Notes: generated from the letters alone by a model not told the origin. Shown: positions 1 through 7,953, counted from the first letter of the stretch. The stretch: DNA of 20,618 bases from an uncultured bacterium (GCA_937881155.1 CALGFI010000097.1:1-20618); one strand, 5' to 3'. Numbers and translations are program-made.

Positions 1-71
1 CGATCGGCGACCTCGACGACGCAGTGGCCGTGCTCGACGGTTCCGCTGGAACGACGATCGTCGCGTCCTAA
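1..71 (+). CDS. C-terminal fragment of an unidentified protein
   Basis: Reading from base 3 there is an open frame that runs in from outside the window and ends at TAA (69-71). The visible 22 residues contain DLDDAVAVLDG and end TTIVAS. The Asp/Val/Ala-rich codon use fits a GC-rich coding sequence. The fragment is too short to name a family. It sits 28 nt upstream of the next gene on the same strand, but that gene has its own -10-like box. Confidence 0.5.
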   Translation, partial: IGDLDDAVAVLDGSAGTTIVAS

Positions 72-87
72 TCCTCGATCGACCGGG

Positions 88-93
88 TACGTT
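88..93 (+). promoter_or_regulatory. Candidate -10 box (TACGTT), leaderless type
   Basis: TACGTT fits the actinobacterial TANNNT -10 pattern and ends 6 nt before the GTG at 100. There is no Shine-Dalgarno sequence between them. A transcript starting about 7 nt downstream of the -10 would begin at or next to the start codon. No clear -35 is seen. Confidence 0.4.
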
Positions 94-99
94 CGACGC

Positions 100-801
100 G
101 TGCGGCTGCGAGTCCTCGTCTACAACGTCCGCCAGTTCCGCGACGACGCCGACCGCGTCGTGCGCGTCGTCGACCGCTTCGCCCCGGACGTGTTGCTGAT
201 GAACGAGTCCGGCGGACGCCTCAGGTTGCGCAGGTTCGCCAAGGCCGTCGGTATGGAGACGGCGCGCGACCCGTGGTCGCCGTTCCGACGACGGGTGAAG
301 AACGCGGTCCTGGTCCGATCGCCCTGGCGCATCCTCGACCGCCGTCTCTACCGGTTCGCTGGGTCGGCCCGCTTCTACCCTCGCGGTGTGCTGGTCGCGC
401 AACTCGACGGATCCGGATCTCGGATCTCGGCCGCCTCGGTGCATCTCGGATTGCGCCCCGCGGAGCGCCGCAATCACGCCGAGCAGCTCATCCCGATCCT
501 TCGCAAGCTGAACGGTCCTCTCGTCGTCGGCGGCGACCTGAACGAGCTGCCCGACGGACGGGCCGTGACACACCTGACCGAACGCCTCCTGTGGGACGTG
601 TGGCTCCTCGGCGGCGATGTGGTCGGCGAGACGTATCCGGCAGACAGGCCGGCCGCTCGGATCGACTTCCTGTTCGTCTCCAAGGGGATCCGCGTCGAGC
701 GGGCGATCGTTCCGGCGGTCCCGGACGTGGATGGGGCGTCGGACCACCGTCCGGTCGTGGCGGAGCTCGTTCTTCCGGAGGTCGAGGGCAGTCCGGAGTG
801 A
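100..801 (+). CDS. Endonuclease/exonuclease/phosphatase family protein
   Basis: A 233-aa protein with the EEP (DNase I/AP-endonuclease-like) fold signature: N9 in VYNVR, E36 in LMNES, H115 in SVHLG, D146 and N148 in GGDLNEL, the RIDFLF strand at 187-192 and the terminal D215-H216 in SDHRP. These match the metal-binding and catalytic positions of metal-dependent phosphoesterases. There is no signal peptide, so it is probably cytoplasmic. The substrate cannot be told; related proteins act on nucleic acid, phospholipid or inositol phosphates. The start is GTG without a Shine-Dalgarno sequence, placed just before the first strand of the fold. The gene is convergent with the esterase gene, with 4 nt between stop codons. 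Confidence 0.85.
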   Translation: MRLRVLVYNVRQFRDDADRVVRVVDRFAPDVLLMNESGGRLRLRRFAKAVGMETARDPWSPFRRRVKNAVLVRSPWRILDRRLYRFAGSARFYPRGVLVAQLDGSGSRISAASVHLGLRPAERRNHAEQLIPILRKLNGPLVVGGDLNELPDGRAVTHLTERLLWDVWLLGGDVVGETYPADRPAARIDFLFVSKGIRVERAIVPAVPDVDGASDHRPVVAELVLPEVEGSPE

Positions 802-805
802 CTCG

Positions 806-1570
806 TTACGGGGCGGCGAGTTTCGCGCGGTCGACCTCGTGCGCGAACGCCAGGACGCGCTCCCGCACGAGCTTGGCGTCGTGATCGAGCGTCACGACGT
901 GGAACGACCTGGGACACGGGACGAGCTCGGTTCGTTCCGATCCGACCCTCGCCAGGATCTTCCGAGGGTTCGACGTCGAGATCACGTGGTCGACCGGTGA
1001 CGCGAACACGACGACCGGTTGTCGGATCGACGGGAGTGCGGCTCGAACCCGCTTCATCATCACCGCCATCGAGACGATCGCCGGAACCGGCATCCGGTCG
1101 TAGGCCATCTCGTCCATGCCGGGCTTCGCGATGTCATTTGGTGTTCCGGGAACGTCCCTGAGGAACCGCTTCCCGACCGGGATGAACAGGTGGCGGCGGT
1201 CGAACACGTACGGGTTCGCCAGCGCCAGTCCGTGGACGTCCGACGGTCGCGACGCCGCGAGCGCCAGAACGATCGACCCGCCCATCGACAGCCCGAACGC
1301 CACGACGGTTCGGCATCTCGAGGAGATGGCGTCGAGGCCGCGCGCCGCCTCGCCGACCCACTCGGCGGCTCGCCGATGTCGTAGGTCCTGGACATCCGTT
1401 CCGTGTCCGGGGAGCCGAACTCCCTCGACGGCGAGGCCCTGTCCGGCGAGCCATTCGCCGAGCGGCCGAGTGGATGCCGGCGAGCCGGTGAACCCGTGGA
1501 CGAGCAACACGCCGACCGGTCCGTCGCCGAACGAGAACGCCTCGGCGCCCGGCCGAACGTCGGGGCTCAC
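806..1570 (-). CDS. Alpha/beta hydrolase, carboxylesterase (Est30-type)
   Basis: A 254-aa serine hydrolase. The oxyanion-hole motif HGFTGSP is at 25-31, the nucleophile elbow GLSMGG has S95, the acid is D194 in SPVDHVI, and the base is H224 in SFHVVTLD. The last motif, followed by a charged helix, resembles the end of Geobacillus Est30-type carboxylesterases (SGHVITLD). It lacks a signal peptide and likely hydrolyses small esters or monoacylglycerols in the cytoplasm. The frame stays open upstream, but the extension is low-complexity Arg-rich shadow. The GTG at 1570-1568 overlaps the TGA of the upstream membrane mini-gene (GTGA), which supports this start and suggests translational coupling. 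Confidence 0.85.
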   Translation of the reverse strand: MSPDVRPGAEAFSFGDGPVGVLLVHGFTGSPASTRPLGEWLAGQGLAVEGVRLPGHGTDVQDLRHRRAAEWVGEAARGLDAISSRCRTVVAFGLSMGGSIVLALAASRPSDVHGLALANPYVFDRRHLFIPVGKRFLRDVPGTPNDIAKPGMDEMAYDRMPVPAIVSMAVMMKRVRAALPSIRQPVVVFASPVDHVISTSNPRKILARVGSERTELVPCPRSFHVVTLDHDAKLVRERVLAFAHEVDRAKLAAP

Positions 1571-1704
1571 GTCGAGCGCTTGCGCCGCCCCGGGTTGACG
1601 AAGAGCGTCCCGACGAGGAAGAGGAACGCGACGCCGACCGCCCCGGCGAGGCCGAGCAGGATGATCACGAAGATCCACTCGAGCAGGCCCCACGCGCCGA
1701 CCAC
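1567..1704 (-). CDS. Small single-span membrane protein, 45 aa
   Basis: An open frame of 45 codons from GTG (1704-1702) to TGA (1569-1567). Residues about 9-37 form one uninterrupted hydrophobic helix (EWIFVIILLGLAGAVG and onward), followed by a basic tail ending NPGRRKRST, so an N-out/C-in orientation is expected from the positive-inside rule. It overlaps the esterase start by 4 nt. An in-frame TAG lies four codons upstream, which fixes GTG as the only reasonable start. A TAGCAT box ends 6 nt before it. No family is recognised. It may anchor or regulate a membrane process linked to the esterase, but that is inference. Confidence 0.65.
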   Translation of the reverse strand: MVGAWGLLEWIFVIILLGLAGAVGVAFLFLVGTLFVNPGRRKRST

Positions 1705-1710
1705 GAGTGG

Positions 1711-1716
1711 ATGCTA
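1711..1716 (-). promoter_or_regulatory. Candidate -10 box (TAGCAT) for membrane mini-gene/esterase
   Basis: On the minus strand TAGCAT lies 6 nt upstream of the GTG at 1704. This is the same leaderless geometry seen at several other genes in the window. It is divergent from the phosphofructokinase promoter about 60 nt away. No convincing -35 is present. Confidence 0.4.
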
Positions 1717-1770
1717 CCTGTGCGCTGAGCGCGGGGCGAGGATCTCCCGGGGACGAATAGGTCCCGGCCG

Positions 1771-1776
1771 TACAAT
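1771..1776 (+). promoter_or_regulatory. Candidate -10 box (TACAAT) for phosphofructokinase
   Basis: TACAAT is close to the sigma70-type -10 consensus and is AT-rich in a GC-rich background. Transcription would start near 1783 and give a leader of about 54 nt before the GTG at 1837. That leader carries a GGAGG Shine-Dalgarno at 1823-1827. Confidence 0.45.
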
Positions 1777-1836
1777 CGCCCCGACTCGTGAGCGCCCTTC
1801 CGTCGGGACGCTCCCGCGCCACGGAGGTCCGCACAG

Positions 1837-2985
1837 GTGAAGGTCGGCATCCTCACCGGCGGGGGAGACGTCCCCGGCCTGAACCCCTGCATCAAGGCGG
1901 CGACCCTTCGCGCGCTGGAGGAGGGGCACGAGGTCGTCGGCATCCGCCGGGGATGGGCGGGACTGCTCGAAACGGACCTCGACGACCCCGACTCGATCAC
2001 CCGGAACATCACGCCGCTCGACGCCGGCTCCGTGCGGACGATCGACCGAAGCGGCGGGACGGTGCTGCACACCTCACGGACGAACCCGGCCAAGGTCCGC
2101 CCCACGGACGAGCCGGCGTTCCTGAAGCTCGGGCGCGAGAGCGACGATCCGCGCGATCACACGCCGCACGTGCTCGACGTGATCGGCAAGCTGGGCATCA
2201 ACGCCCTCATCCCGATCGGCGGCGACGACACGCTGTCGTTCGCCCTCCGGTTGCACGCCGAAGGCGTACCGGTGGTGGCGATCCCGAAGACGATGGACAA
2301 CGACGTCCACGGGACCGACTACTGCATCGGGTTCTCCACGGCGGTCACGCGCACGGTGAACTTCGTTCATCAGCTCCGCACGAGTGCCGGATCGCACGAG
2401 CGTCTCGCCGTCGTCGAGGTGTTCGGTCGGTACAGCGGGGAGACCTCGCTCGTCTCGGCCTACCTTGCGGGCGTCGATCGGGCGGTGATCTCTGAGGTTC
2501 CCTTCGACATCGAGCGGCTCGCGGCCTTGTTGCTGGAGGACAAGGGAAAGAACCCCAGCAACTACGCGATGATGACGATCTCCGAGGGCGCCACGCTGGT
2601 CGGCGGCGAGATGGTCATGGGCGACAAGGAGGACGCCTACGGCCATCGCAAGCTCGGGGGGATCGGCCAGGTGACGGGCGAGATGCTCCACTCGATCACC
2701 GGGGACGGGATCATCAACCAGCACCTCGGCTACCTGATGCGCTCGGGTTCGCCCGACTCGCTCGATCTCATGGTGGCGATCAACTACGCGGTGATGGCGG
2801 CCGATCTCGTCGCGGCGGGCGAGTACGGACGCCTCGTCGCGCTCCGGAACGGCAACTACGTGAACCTGCCGATCGACGTGGTGCGCGAGGGCGTCAAACG
2901 CGTCGACGTCCCCGCGCTGTACGACTCGGAGGCGTACCGGCCGAAGATCCGTCACGTCGACGGCAAGCCGATGTTCCTGTACTGA
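1837..2985 (+). CDS. 6-phosphofructokinase, probably pyrophosphate-dependent
   Basis: A 382-aa PfkA-family enzyme that phosphorylates fructose 6-phosphate in glycolysis. Visible motifs are the nucleotide/phosphate loop GILTGGGDVPGLN (4-16), IGGDDT (127-132), PKTMDND (150-156, catalytic base D154), FGRYSG (196-201) and GYLMRSGSP (298-306). In this family an Asp at the second position after GGD and a Lys before TxDND mark pyrophosphate-using enzymes, whereas ATP-using enzymes have Gly at both. Here they are D131 and K151. PPi use, and hence possible reversibility, is therefore inferred. The start is GTG with GGAGG 9 nt upstream. It is longer than 320-aa bacterial PfkA, with a C-terminal extension ending KPMFLY. 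Confidence 0.9.
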   Translation: MKVGILTGGGDVPGLNPCIKAATLRALEEGHEVVGIRRGWAGLLETDLDDPDSITRNITPLDAGSVRTIDRSGGTVLHTSRTNPAKVRPTDEPAFLKLGRESDDPRDHTPHVLDVIGKLGINALIPIGGDDTLSFALRLHAEGVPVVAIPKTMDNDVHGTDYCIGFSTAVTRTVNFVHQLRTSAGSHERLAVVEVFGRYSGETSLVSAYLAGVDRAVISEVPFDIERLAALLLEDKGKNPSNYAMMTISEGATLVGGEMVMGDKEDAYGHRKLGGIGQVTGEMLHSITGDGIINQHLGYLMRSGSPDSLDLMVAINYAVMAADLVAAGEYGRLVALRNGNYVNLPIDVVREGVKRVDVPALYDSEAYRPKIRHVDGKPMFLY

Positions 2986-2998
2986 GCTCGGAGCGTCG

Positions 2999-3526
2999 AT
3001 GGCGATCCGGCGCTCGACGCGCCCCGTAAGCTCGGAGCGGATCGCTCGCGCGGCCCGACGACTCCTCGACGCCTCGACGCTGTGCGCGATCGCGACGACG
3101 TCGCCGCGGGGCCGACCGCACGTCAACACCGCCTACTTCGCGTCCACGAACCAATTCGACGTCGTGTGGCTCTCCGAACCGAGCGCGCGTCACTCCATCA
3201 ACCTTCGAGCGAACGCGGCGACCGCGGTCGCCGTCTACGACTCGTCGCAGCGATGGGGAGGATCGGATTGCGGGATCCAGTTGTTCGGTTCGACACGTGA
3301 GGCGTCGAAGCGCTCCGCTCCCGACGCGGAGGTTGCGTACGCGCGACGGTTCCCCGCGTATGAGCCGGGCCAACCCGTGGCTTATCGCTTCTACGTATTC
3401 CATCCCACGAGCGTGAAGCTCTTCGATGAGCGTTCGTTCGGCGCAGGTGCGTTCGTGACGGCTCGCGTCGATCGCACCGGAGGCGTCACGTGGGAGCGGA
3501 CGGACGTCTACAGCTCGAGCCGCTGA
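2999..3526 (+). CDS. Pyridoxamine 5'-phosphate oxidase-family (FMN split-barrel) protein
   Basis: A 175-aa protein. The N-terminal helix (about 10-24) is followed by the split-barrel strand pattern LCAIATTSPRGRPHVNTAYF (28-47), then VVWLSEPSARHS and a second strand pair ending CGIQLFGSTREAS. This is the usual layout of PNPOx-like flavin- or F420-binding proteins that reduce or bind small molecules. The C-terminal part, YRFYVFHPTSVKLFDE, is the usual closing strand. The exact cofactor and substrate are not determinable. ATG is preceded by GGAG. It starts 13 nt after the phosphofructokinase stop, so the two are probably co-transcribed. Confidence 0.75.
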   Translation: MAIRRSTRPVSSERIARAARRLLDASTLCAIATTSPRGRPHVNTAYFASTNQFDVVWLSEPSARHSINLRANAATAVAVYDSSQRWGGSDCGIQLFGSTREASKRSAPDAEVAYARRFPAYEPGQPVAYRFYVFHPTSVKLFDERSFGAGAFVTARVDRTGGVTWERTDVYSSSR

Positions 3527-3541
3527 TCCAGACGCGCTCCC

Positions 3542-3547
3542 TATACT
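3542..3547 (+). promoter_or_regulatory. Candidate -10 box (TATACT) for threonine aldolase, leaderless type
   Basis: TATACT is one base from the TATAAT consensus and ends 8 nt before the GTG at 3556. There is no Shine-Dalgarno between. It lies just past the stop codon of the split-barrel gene, giving the aldolase gene its own start of transcription. Confidence 0.5.
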
Positions 3548-3555
3548 GGCCGACC

Positions 3556-4602
3556 GTGAACGAGTATCCAGTCGATCTTCGTTCGGACACCGTCACCAAG
3601 CCGTCCGAGGCGATGCGCCGCGCCATGGCCGAGGCCGAGGTCGGAGACGACTGGTACGGCGGCGATCCAACAGTCAACCGGCTGCAGGACCGGGCGGCGG
3701 AGATCACCGGGATGGAGGGCGCGATCTTCGTCCCGACCGGGACGATGGCCAACCAGATCGGCATCCGGCTCCACGTCACAGGCAACGGTCACCTGGTCGC
3801 GGCTGAGTCCCTCGCCCACGTCGCGTCGACCGAGATGACAACCTCGGCCGTCCTCTCGGGCATCGCCTTCCGGACGGAGCGCGCGCCGCGAGGATGGATG
3901 ACCGCAGAGATCGCCGAGCGGCTGCTCGAGCCCGACACGTACTACGACGTCGAGGTCGTCGACCTGCTCGCGGTCGAGAACACGGCGGGCCACGCAGGCG
4001 GAACGGTCATGCCGCCGGACGAGATACGCCGGATCCGCAAGGTGGCCGAGGAGGCGGCCGTTCCGGTGCACCTCGACGGGGCGCGGATCTTCAACGCCGC
4101 GGCCGCGGCCGATGTCGACGTGACCGAATGGACGCGCGAGGTCGACACGGTGATGTTCTGCGTGTCGAAGGGCCTCGGCGCGCCGATCGGATCGTTGCTG
4201 TGCGGCCCCGCGGACCTCATGCGTGAAGCCCGCCGGCTGAAGATCCTGTACGGCGGCGCGTGGCGGCAAGCGGGCATCGTCGCGGCCGCCGGGCTCCTCG
4301 CGCTCGAGGAGGGTCCCAAACGTCTCCACGACGATCACGCGCGGGCGCGGCGGCTCGCCGAAGGCCTCGCCGAGATGTTCCCCGGGTCCGTCGATCTCGA
4401 TCAGGTCGAGACGAACATGGTGCTCGTCGCCACCGGGCCGATGGGCCTCGAGCCGCTCGAGGCGATCCGCAGGCTGGGGGATGAGGGAGTCGGAGCCACG
4501 ATCGTCCGGCCGAGGGTCCGACTGGTGACCCATCTCGGCATCTCGGACGATGACGTCGGGGCTGCGCTTTCAGCCTGGCGGCAGATCGCGGTGGGCTCGT
4601 GA
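3556..4602 (+). CDS. Threonine aldolase-family PLP enzyme (beta-eliminating lyase)
   Basis: A 348-aa fold-type I PLP enzyme. It opens with DLRSDTVTKPSEAM (7-20), the hallmark of low-specificity threonine aldolases, followed by GDDWYGGDPTVNRLQ (30-44), FVPTGTMANQ (58-67), H88 stacking over PLP, HLDGARIFN (172-180, with D174 and R177), and the Schiff-base lysine K205 in SKGLGAPIGS. The expected reaction is cleavage of L-threonine or L-allo-threonine to glycine and acetaldehyde. The frame is open upstream to 3490, but that extension has no family similarity; GTG 3556 puts the conserved motif near residue 7 as in homologues. Its TGA overlaps the next GTG. Confidence 0.88.
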   Translation: MNEYPVDLRSDTVTKPSEAMRRAMAEAEVGDDWYGGDPTVNRLQDRAAEITGMEGAIFVPTGTMANQIGIRLHVTGNGHLVAAESLAHVASTEMTTSAVLSGIAFRTERAPRGWMTAEIAERLLEPDTYYDVEVVDLLAVENTAGHAGGTVMPPDEIRRIRKVAEEAAVPVHLDGARIFNAAAAADVDVTEWTREVDTVMFCVSKGLGAPIGSLLCGPADLMREARRLKILYGGAWRQAGIVAAAGLLALEEGPKRLHDDHARARRLAEGLAEMFPGSVDLDQVETNMVLVATGPMGLEPLEAIRRLGDEGVGATIVRPRVRLVTHLGISDDDVGAALSAWRQIAVGS

Positions 4603-5222
4603 AGTTGTTCGGCCAGAAGCTCCCCGACGAGGTCGCCAAGCGCGTGCCCCCCGGTCAGCGTCTCGTCAAGACGTGGCCGGTCCTTCAGTACGGCCCCGTC
4701 CCGGCGGCCGAGGGATCGGAGTGGACGCTCGAGGTGTCGGGACTCGTCGAGGACCCGTTCACGCTGACCTATGACGAGCTGAAAGCGCTCGGTCCGCAGG
4801 ACGTCACCGCGGACATGCACTGCGTGACGGGGTGGTCCACGCTCGACAACACGTGGACGGGGATCCCGTTCCGCGTCCTCGCCGAGCGCGCGAAGCCGAC
4901 CCCCGAAGTGAAGTGGGTGATCGCCCACTGCGAGCACGGCTACACGTCGGATCTGTCCATGGAGGCGATGCTCGACGACGACGTGCTGGTGGCGTGGGCC
5001 CACGGTGGGCAGGACCTGACGCCCGAGCACGGTTACCCGCTTCGGCTCGTCGTTCCGAAACGCTACGCGTGGAAGAGCGCCAAATGGCTGCGAGGTCTCG
5101 AGTTCTCGAAGCACAACAAGCGCGGCTTCTGGGAGGTCCGCGGGTACCACATCCACGCAGACCCGTGGCGCGAGGAGCGGTACAGCTACCAAGAAGGACC
5201 GCGCGCCGAGCTCGAGCCCTGA
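4599..5222 (+). CDS. Sulfite oxidase-fold molybdopterin oxidoreductase, cytoplasmic
   Basis: A 207-aa protein of the sulfite oxidase molybdopterin-binding domain. The Mo-ligating Cys is C75 in DMHCVTGWS. Other family motifs are WTGIPFRVL (86-94), HCEHGYT (110-116), HGYPLRLVVPKRYAWKSAKW (144-163) and GFWEVRGYH near the C-terminus. It has only the catalytic domain, lacking both the dimerisation domain of true sulfite oxidases and a Tat signal, as in the YedY/MsrP-like short forms; the missing signal implies a cytoplasmic enzyme. Substrate unknown. The GTG start overlaps the aldolase stop (GTGA), so it should be translated with that gene. Confidence 0.87.
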   Translation: MKLFGQKLPDEVAKRVPPGQRLVKTWPVLQYGPVPAAEGSEWTLEVSGLVEDPFTLTYDELKALGPQDVTADMHCVTGWSTLDNTWTGIPFRVLAERAKPTPEVKWVIAHCEHGYTSDLSMEAMLDDDVLVAWAHGGQDLTPEHGYPLRLVVPKRYAWKSAKWLRGLEFSKHNKRGFWEVRGYHIHADPWREERYSYQEGPRAELEP

Positions 5223-5252
5223 GCGACGGGACGAACCGACTCGTTTGACGCG

Positions 5253-6080
5253 CTAACGAACGAGCGAGCGGATCCGCTCGAGCTCCGCTTTCCGCGCCTC
5301 GCCCGACGCCGGCGTCTCGACGACCCCCGAGATCTCGCGTACCTCGGGTCGGTTGACGATGGCGGCGAAGCCGTCGAGCCCGATCGAGCCCTCGCCGACG
5401 ACCTCGTGACGGTCGCGACGGGAGCCGCGTTCGTTCTTGGCGTCGTTGATGTGCATCAGGCGAAGTCGTCCCGCCAGCCCCATCGAGCGGAGCTCGTCGA
5501 ACAGCGTCTCGACGCCTGCCGGCTCGTCGAGCGCGTAGCCCGTCACGAACAGGTGACACGTGTCGAGGACCAGCCCGAGCCGCTCGTCGTCGACCGCTTG
5601 GAAGAGCTCGGCCGCCTCGGCGATCGTGGACGCGACCGCGCCGGCCGTTCCGGGCATCAGCTCGACGAGCAACCGAGTCGAGTCGGGCGTCGCCGAGAGG
5701 ATCGCCTGGAGGACCGCGGTCGCGCGCTCGAGCGGCTGCGCGCGTTCGCCCGGCCCGCCGGCGCCTGCATGGACGACGAAGCCGGCCGCCTCGATCACAC
5801 CGCACGCGCGCACCGACTTCTGGCAGAGCTCGAGCGACTTGCCGAGGAACTCGGGGTTCGGCGACGCGATATTGACGAGATACGGCGCATGGACGAAGAG
5901 CGGTCCGATTCCACCTTCGCGCCATTCGGCGCCGAACTTCTCTGCGGTGTCGAGCCGAGGCCCCGACCAGGCACGGGGGTTGGAGATGAACAGTTGAACG
6001 GCGTCGGCTCCGACGTTCCGAGCGCTCTCGACCGCGGTTCGCAGACCCCCTGGCGTTCGGAGGTGCGCGCCGACCCTCAC
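5253..6080 (-). CDS. nfo: Endonuclease IV (AP endonuclease, deoxyribonuclease IV)
   Basis: A 275-aa TIM-barrel AP endonuclease that nicks DNA 5' of abasic sites in base excision repair. All nine metal ligands of the trinuclear zinc site can be assigned: H64 (FVHAPY), H104 (VVHAG), E140 (LLVELM), D173 and H176 (VLDTCH), H210 (LMHIND), D223 and H225 (DRHEVVGEG) and E255 (VVETP). Length is normal for the family. The glutamate motif is ELMPGTAG where homologues usually read ENTAGQG. GTG overlaps the TGA of the upstream PASTA kinase (GTGA), which suggests coupled translation. It is convergent with the molybdoenzyme gene with 30 nt between them. Confidence 0.93.
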   Translation of the reverse strand: MRVGAHLRTPGGLRTAVESARNVGADAVQLFISNPRAWSGPRLDTAEKFGAEWREGGIGPLFVHAPYLVNIASPNPEFLGKSLELCQKSVRACGVIEAAGFVVHAGAGGPGERAQPLERATAVLQAILSATPDSTRLLVELMPGTAGAVASTIAEAAELFQAVDDERLGLVLDTCHLFVTGYALDEPAGVETLFDELRSMGLAGRLRLMHINDAKNERGSRRDRHEVVGEGSIGLDGFAAIVNRPEVREISGVVETPASGEARKAELERIRSLVR

Positions 6081-7948
6081 GCGACGTAGATCGCGATGGT
6101 GTCGCCGACGCGGACGGTCTCGCCGACCGGTGGAAGCTGACTGACGACGGTGCTGCCGTTGCCGCCGGGCACCGGTACGACCTGCGCTTCGAGTCCGAGC
6201 TGCTCCAAGCGTGCGATCGCTTCATCCTTCCCCATCCCCAGGAGGCTCGGCAGCTCGAACTCTTCGGGTCCGAGAGAGACGACGATCGAAACCGTCTCGC
6301 CGGGCTGGAGGTTCTTTCCTCGTGCCGGGTCCTGCGAGATGACTCGGCCGCGCGCGACGTCGTCGGAGAACGCATCGTTCCGCGCGACGATGAAGCCGGC
6401 ATCCTCGAGGAGTGCCACCGCGTCCTCCACGATGCGTCCAGAGACACGCGGGACCGGAAGAGGTGTCGGACCCCTGCTCACCACCACGTCGATCGCGCTT
6501 CCGAGCGGCGCGTCGTCGCGGCCGTCGACGCTCTGTCGGATCACGTGACCCTCCGCGAGCTCGGCGTGGTAGGTCCGCCTTACGTCGCCCACTCGGAGGT
6601 CCGCGCCGCGGAGGAGCTCGCGGGCACGCTCCAGTGTCTTCCCGACGATGTTCGGAACACGGACCGGCGGCGGGCCGGCCGAGGGGACGAGCACCACGCG
6701 CGTCCCGTCCTCGACGACCGTGCCTTCGTCGGGCCTGACGTCGAGCACGGCGCCTTCGTCCACCCGAAGCGAGTGCCGTCCCTGCGCGATGCGAGCGACG
6801 AGCCCGACGTTCTCGAGCTTCCGCTGGGCGTCGCGCACGTCCAGGCCGACGACGCTGGGCACGTCGACGCGGTGAGGGATCACGTACGTCCACGCTCCCC
6901 ACGCCGCGGTCGCCAGGATGACCAGCCCGAAGACGATGCCGAGGACCTTGGGCCAACGCCGGCGCGTCCGGAACTGCGCGCGCGCGATCGTCACGGTGGT
7001 CGCCGCCACGCTGGGGGATCGGCGACTCGGCAACACGGTCACGTCCGGTACGAGCGTCCCCACGTTCGGGGCCGGCGGAAGCGACGTAGCCTCGTCGAGA
7101 AGGTCGCGTCGGGCCTCCGCCGCCGACTCCGGTCGCAGCTCGCGCTGCTTCTCCGTCATCGATGCCACCCACCCGTCGAGGATCTTCGGGACCGCGGCGT
7201 TCCGCGAGGAAGGCGTGGGGATTCGCTCGTTCACGTGTTTGTACGCGATCGCCATCGGCGTCTCACCGGTGAACGGCAGTCGTCCGGTGAGGAGCTCGAA
7301 CGCCACGATGCCCAGCGCGTACAGGTCGGTCCTGGGATCCGCCGGCTCGCCCTGCAACTGCTCGGGCGCGAGGTACTGCACGGTGCCCGTAACGGTTCCC
7401 GCCTCGGTGATCTGTGCATCGGCGTACGCGCGTGCCAGGCCGAAGTCCGCGACCTTCACGACGCCCTCGCGCGTGATCATGATGTTCTCGGGCTTGACGT
7501 CACGGTGGACGATCCCCCGACGGTGCGCGTGATCGAGCGCGAGGAGCGTCTGCAGCAAGACGTCGACCGCCTGCGCCGGCGCCAGAACGCCCTCCGCGTT
7601 CAGCACGTCCCGCGCGCTGAGCCCACGCACGTACTCCATGACCATGTAGTAGATGCCGTCGACGGCACCCCAGTCGTGGACGCCGACGATGTTCGGGTAC
7701 GACAGGCTCGCCGCGGCGCGAGCCTCACGACGGAACCGCTCGACGAACCCGCGGTCGCCCGCGAGCTGTCGATGCAACACCTTGATCGCCACGTCGCGTT
7801 CGAGCACGGCGTCGTGGGCCCGGAACACCTCGCCCATGCCACCCGCGGCGATACGATCGACGACGTGGTAGCGGCCGTCGAGCGTGATGAGCGCGTGGTC
7901 GAGGCCGGGGCGGCGCGCGGGCCGCTCGGGGATCGTGCTCCTCGAGAT
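6077..7948 (-). CDS. Transmembrane Ser/Thr protein kinase with four PASTA domains
   Basis: A PknB-type receptor kinase. Numbered from the ATC at 7948: the glycine loop AAGGMGEVF follows LDGRYHVVDRI at 26-36; the ATP lysine is K56 (VAIKVLH), the catalytic loop HRDVKPEN has D150, DFG is at 168-170 and YLAPEQ is the activation segment end. One membrane helix lies at about 334-357, followed by four PASTA repeats opening VPSVVG, VPNIVG, VPRVSG and LPSLLG, which bind cell-wall muropeptides or lipid II in related kinases. The first ATG (7837) falls inside the glycine loop and would delete strand 1. No ATG/GTG/TTG exists in frame between it and the upstream TAG; ATC at 7948 has GGGAGG 5 nt upstream, so I place the start there tentatively. 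Confidence 0.88.
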   Translation of the reverse strand: MSRSTIPERPARRPGLDHALITLDGRYHVVDRIAAGGMGEVFRAHDAVLERDVAIKVLHRQLAGDRGFVERFRREARAAASLSYPNIVGVHDWGAVDGIYYMVMEYVRGLSARDVLNAEGVLAPAQAVDVLLQTLLALDHAHRRGIVHRDVKPENIMITREGVVKVADFGLARAYADAQITEAGTVTGTVQYLAPEQLQGEPADPRTDLYALGIVAFELLTGRLPFTGETPMAIAYKHVNERIPTPSSRNAAVPKILDGWVASMTEKQRELRPESAAEARRDLLDEATSLPPAPNVGTLVPDVTVLPSRRSPSVAATTVTIARAQFRTRRRWPKVLGIVFGLVILATAAWGAWTYVIPHRVDVPSVVGLDVRDAQRKLENVGLVARIAQGRHSLRVDEGAVLDVRPDEGTVVEDGTRVVLVPSAGPPPVRVPNIVGKTLERARELLRGADLRVGDVRRTYHAELAEGHVIRQSVDGRDDAPLGSAIDVVVSRGPTPLPVPRVSGRIVEDAVALLEDAGFIVARNDAFSDDVARGRVISQDPARGKNLQPGETVSIVVSLGPEEFELPSLLGMGKDEAIARLEQLGLEAQVVPVPGGNGSTVVSQLPPVGETVRVGDTIAIYVA

Positions 7949-7953
7949 CTTCG

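Noticed and set aside
5240..5264. CTCGTT...AACGAG inverted repeat in the convergent gap
   Set aside because: Six weak base pairs with a 13-nt loop; too weak to call a terminator.
5265..5280. 16-bp perfect palindrome CGAGCGGATCCGCTCG
   Set aside because: It lies in the coding end of nfo, has no loop or U-tract, and such GC-rich palindromes arise by chance here; not a convincing terminator for the molybdoenzyme gene.
4804..6447. 547-codon minus-strand open frame
   Set aside because: Covers the antisense of the molybdoenzyme and a wrong frame of nfo and the kinase; its Arg/Ser-rich composition has no family motif.
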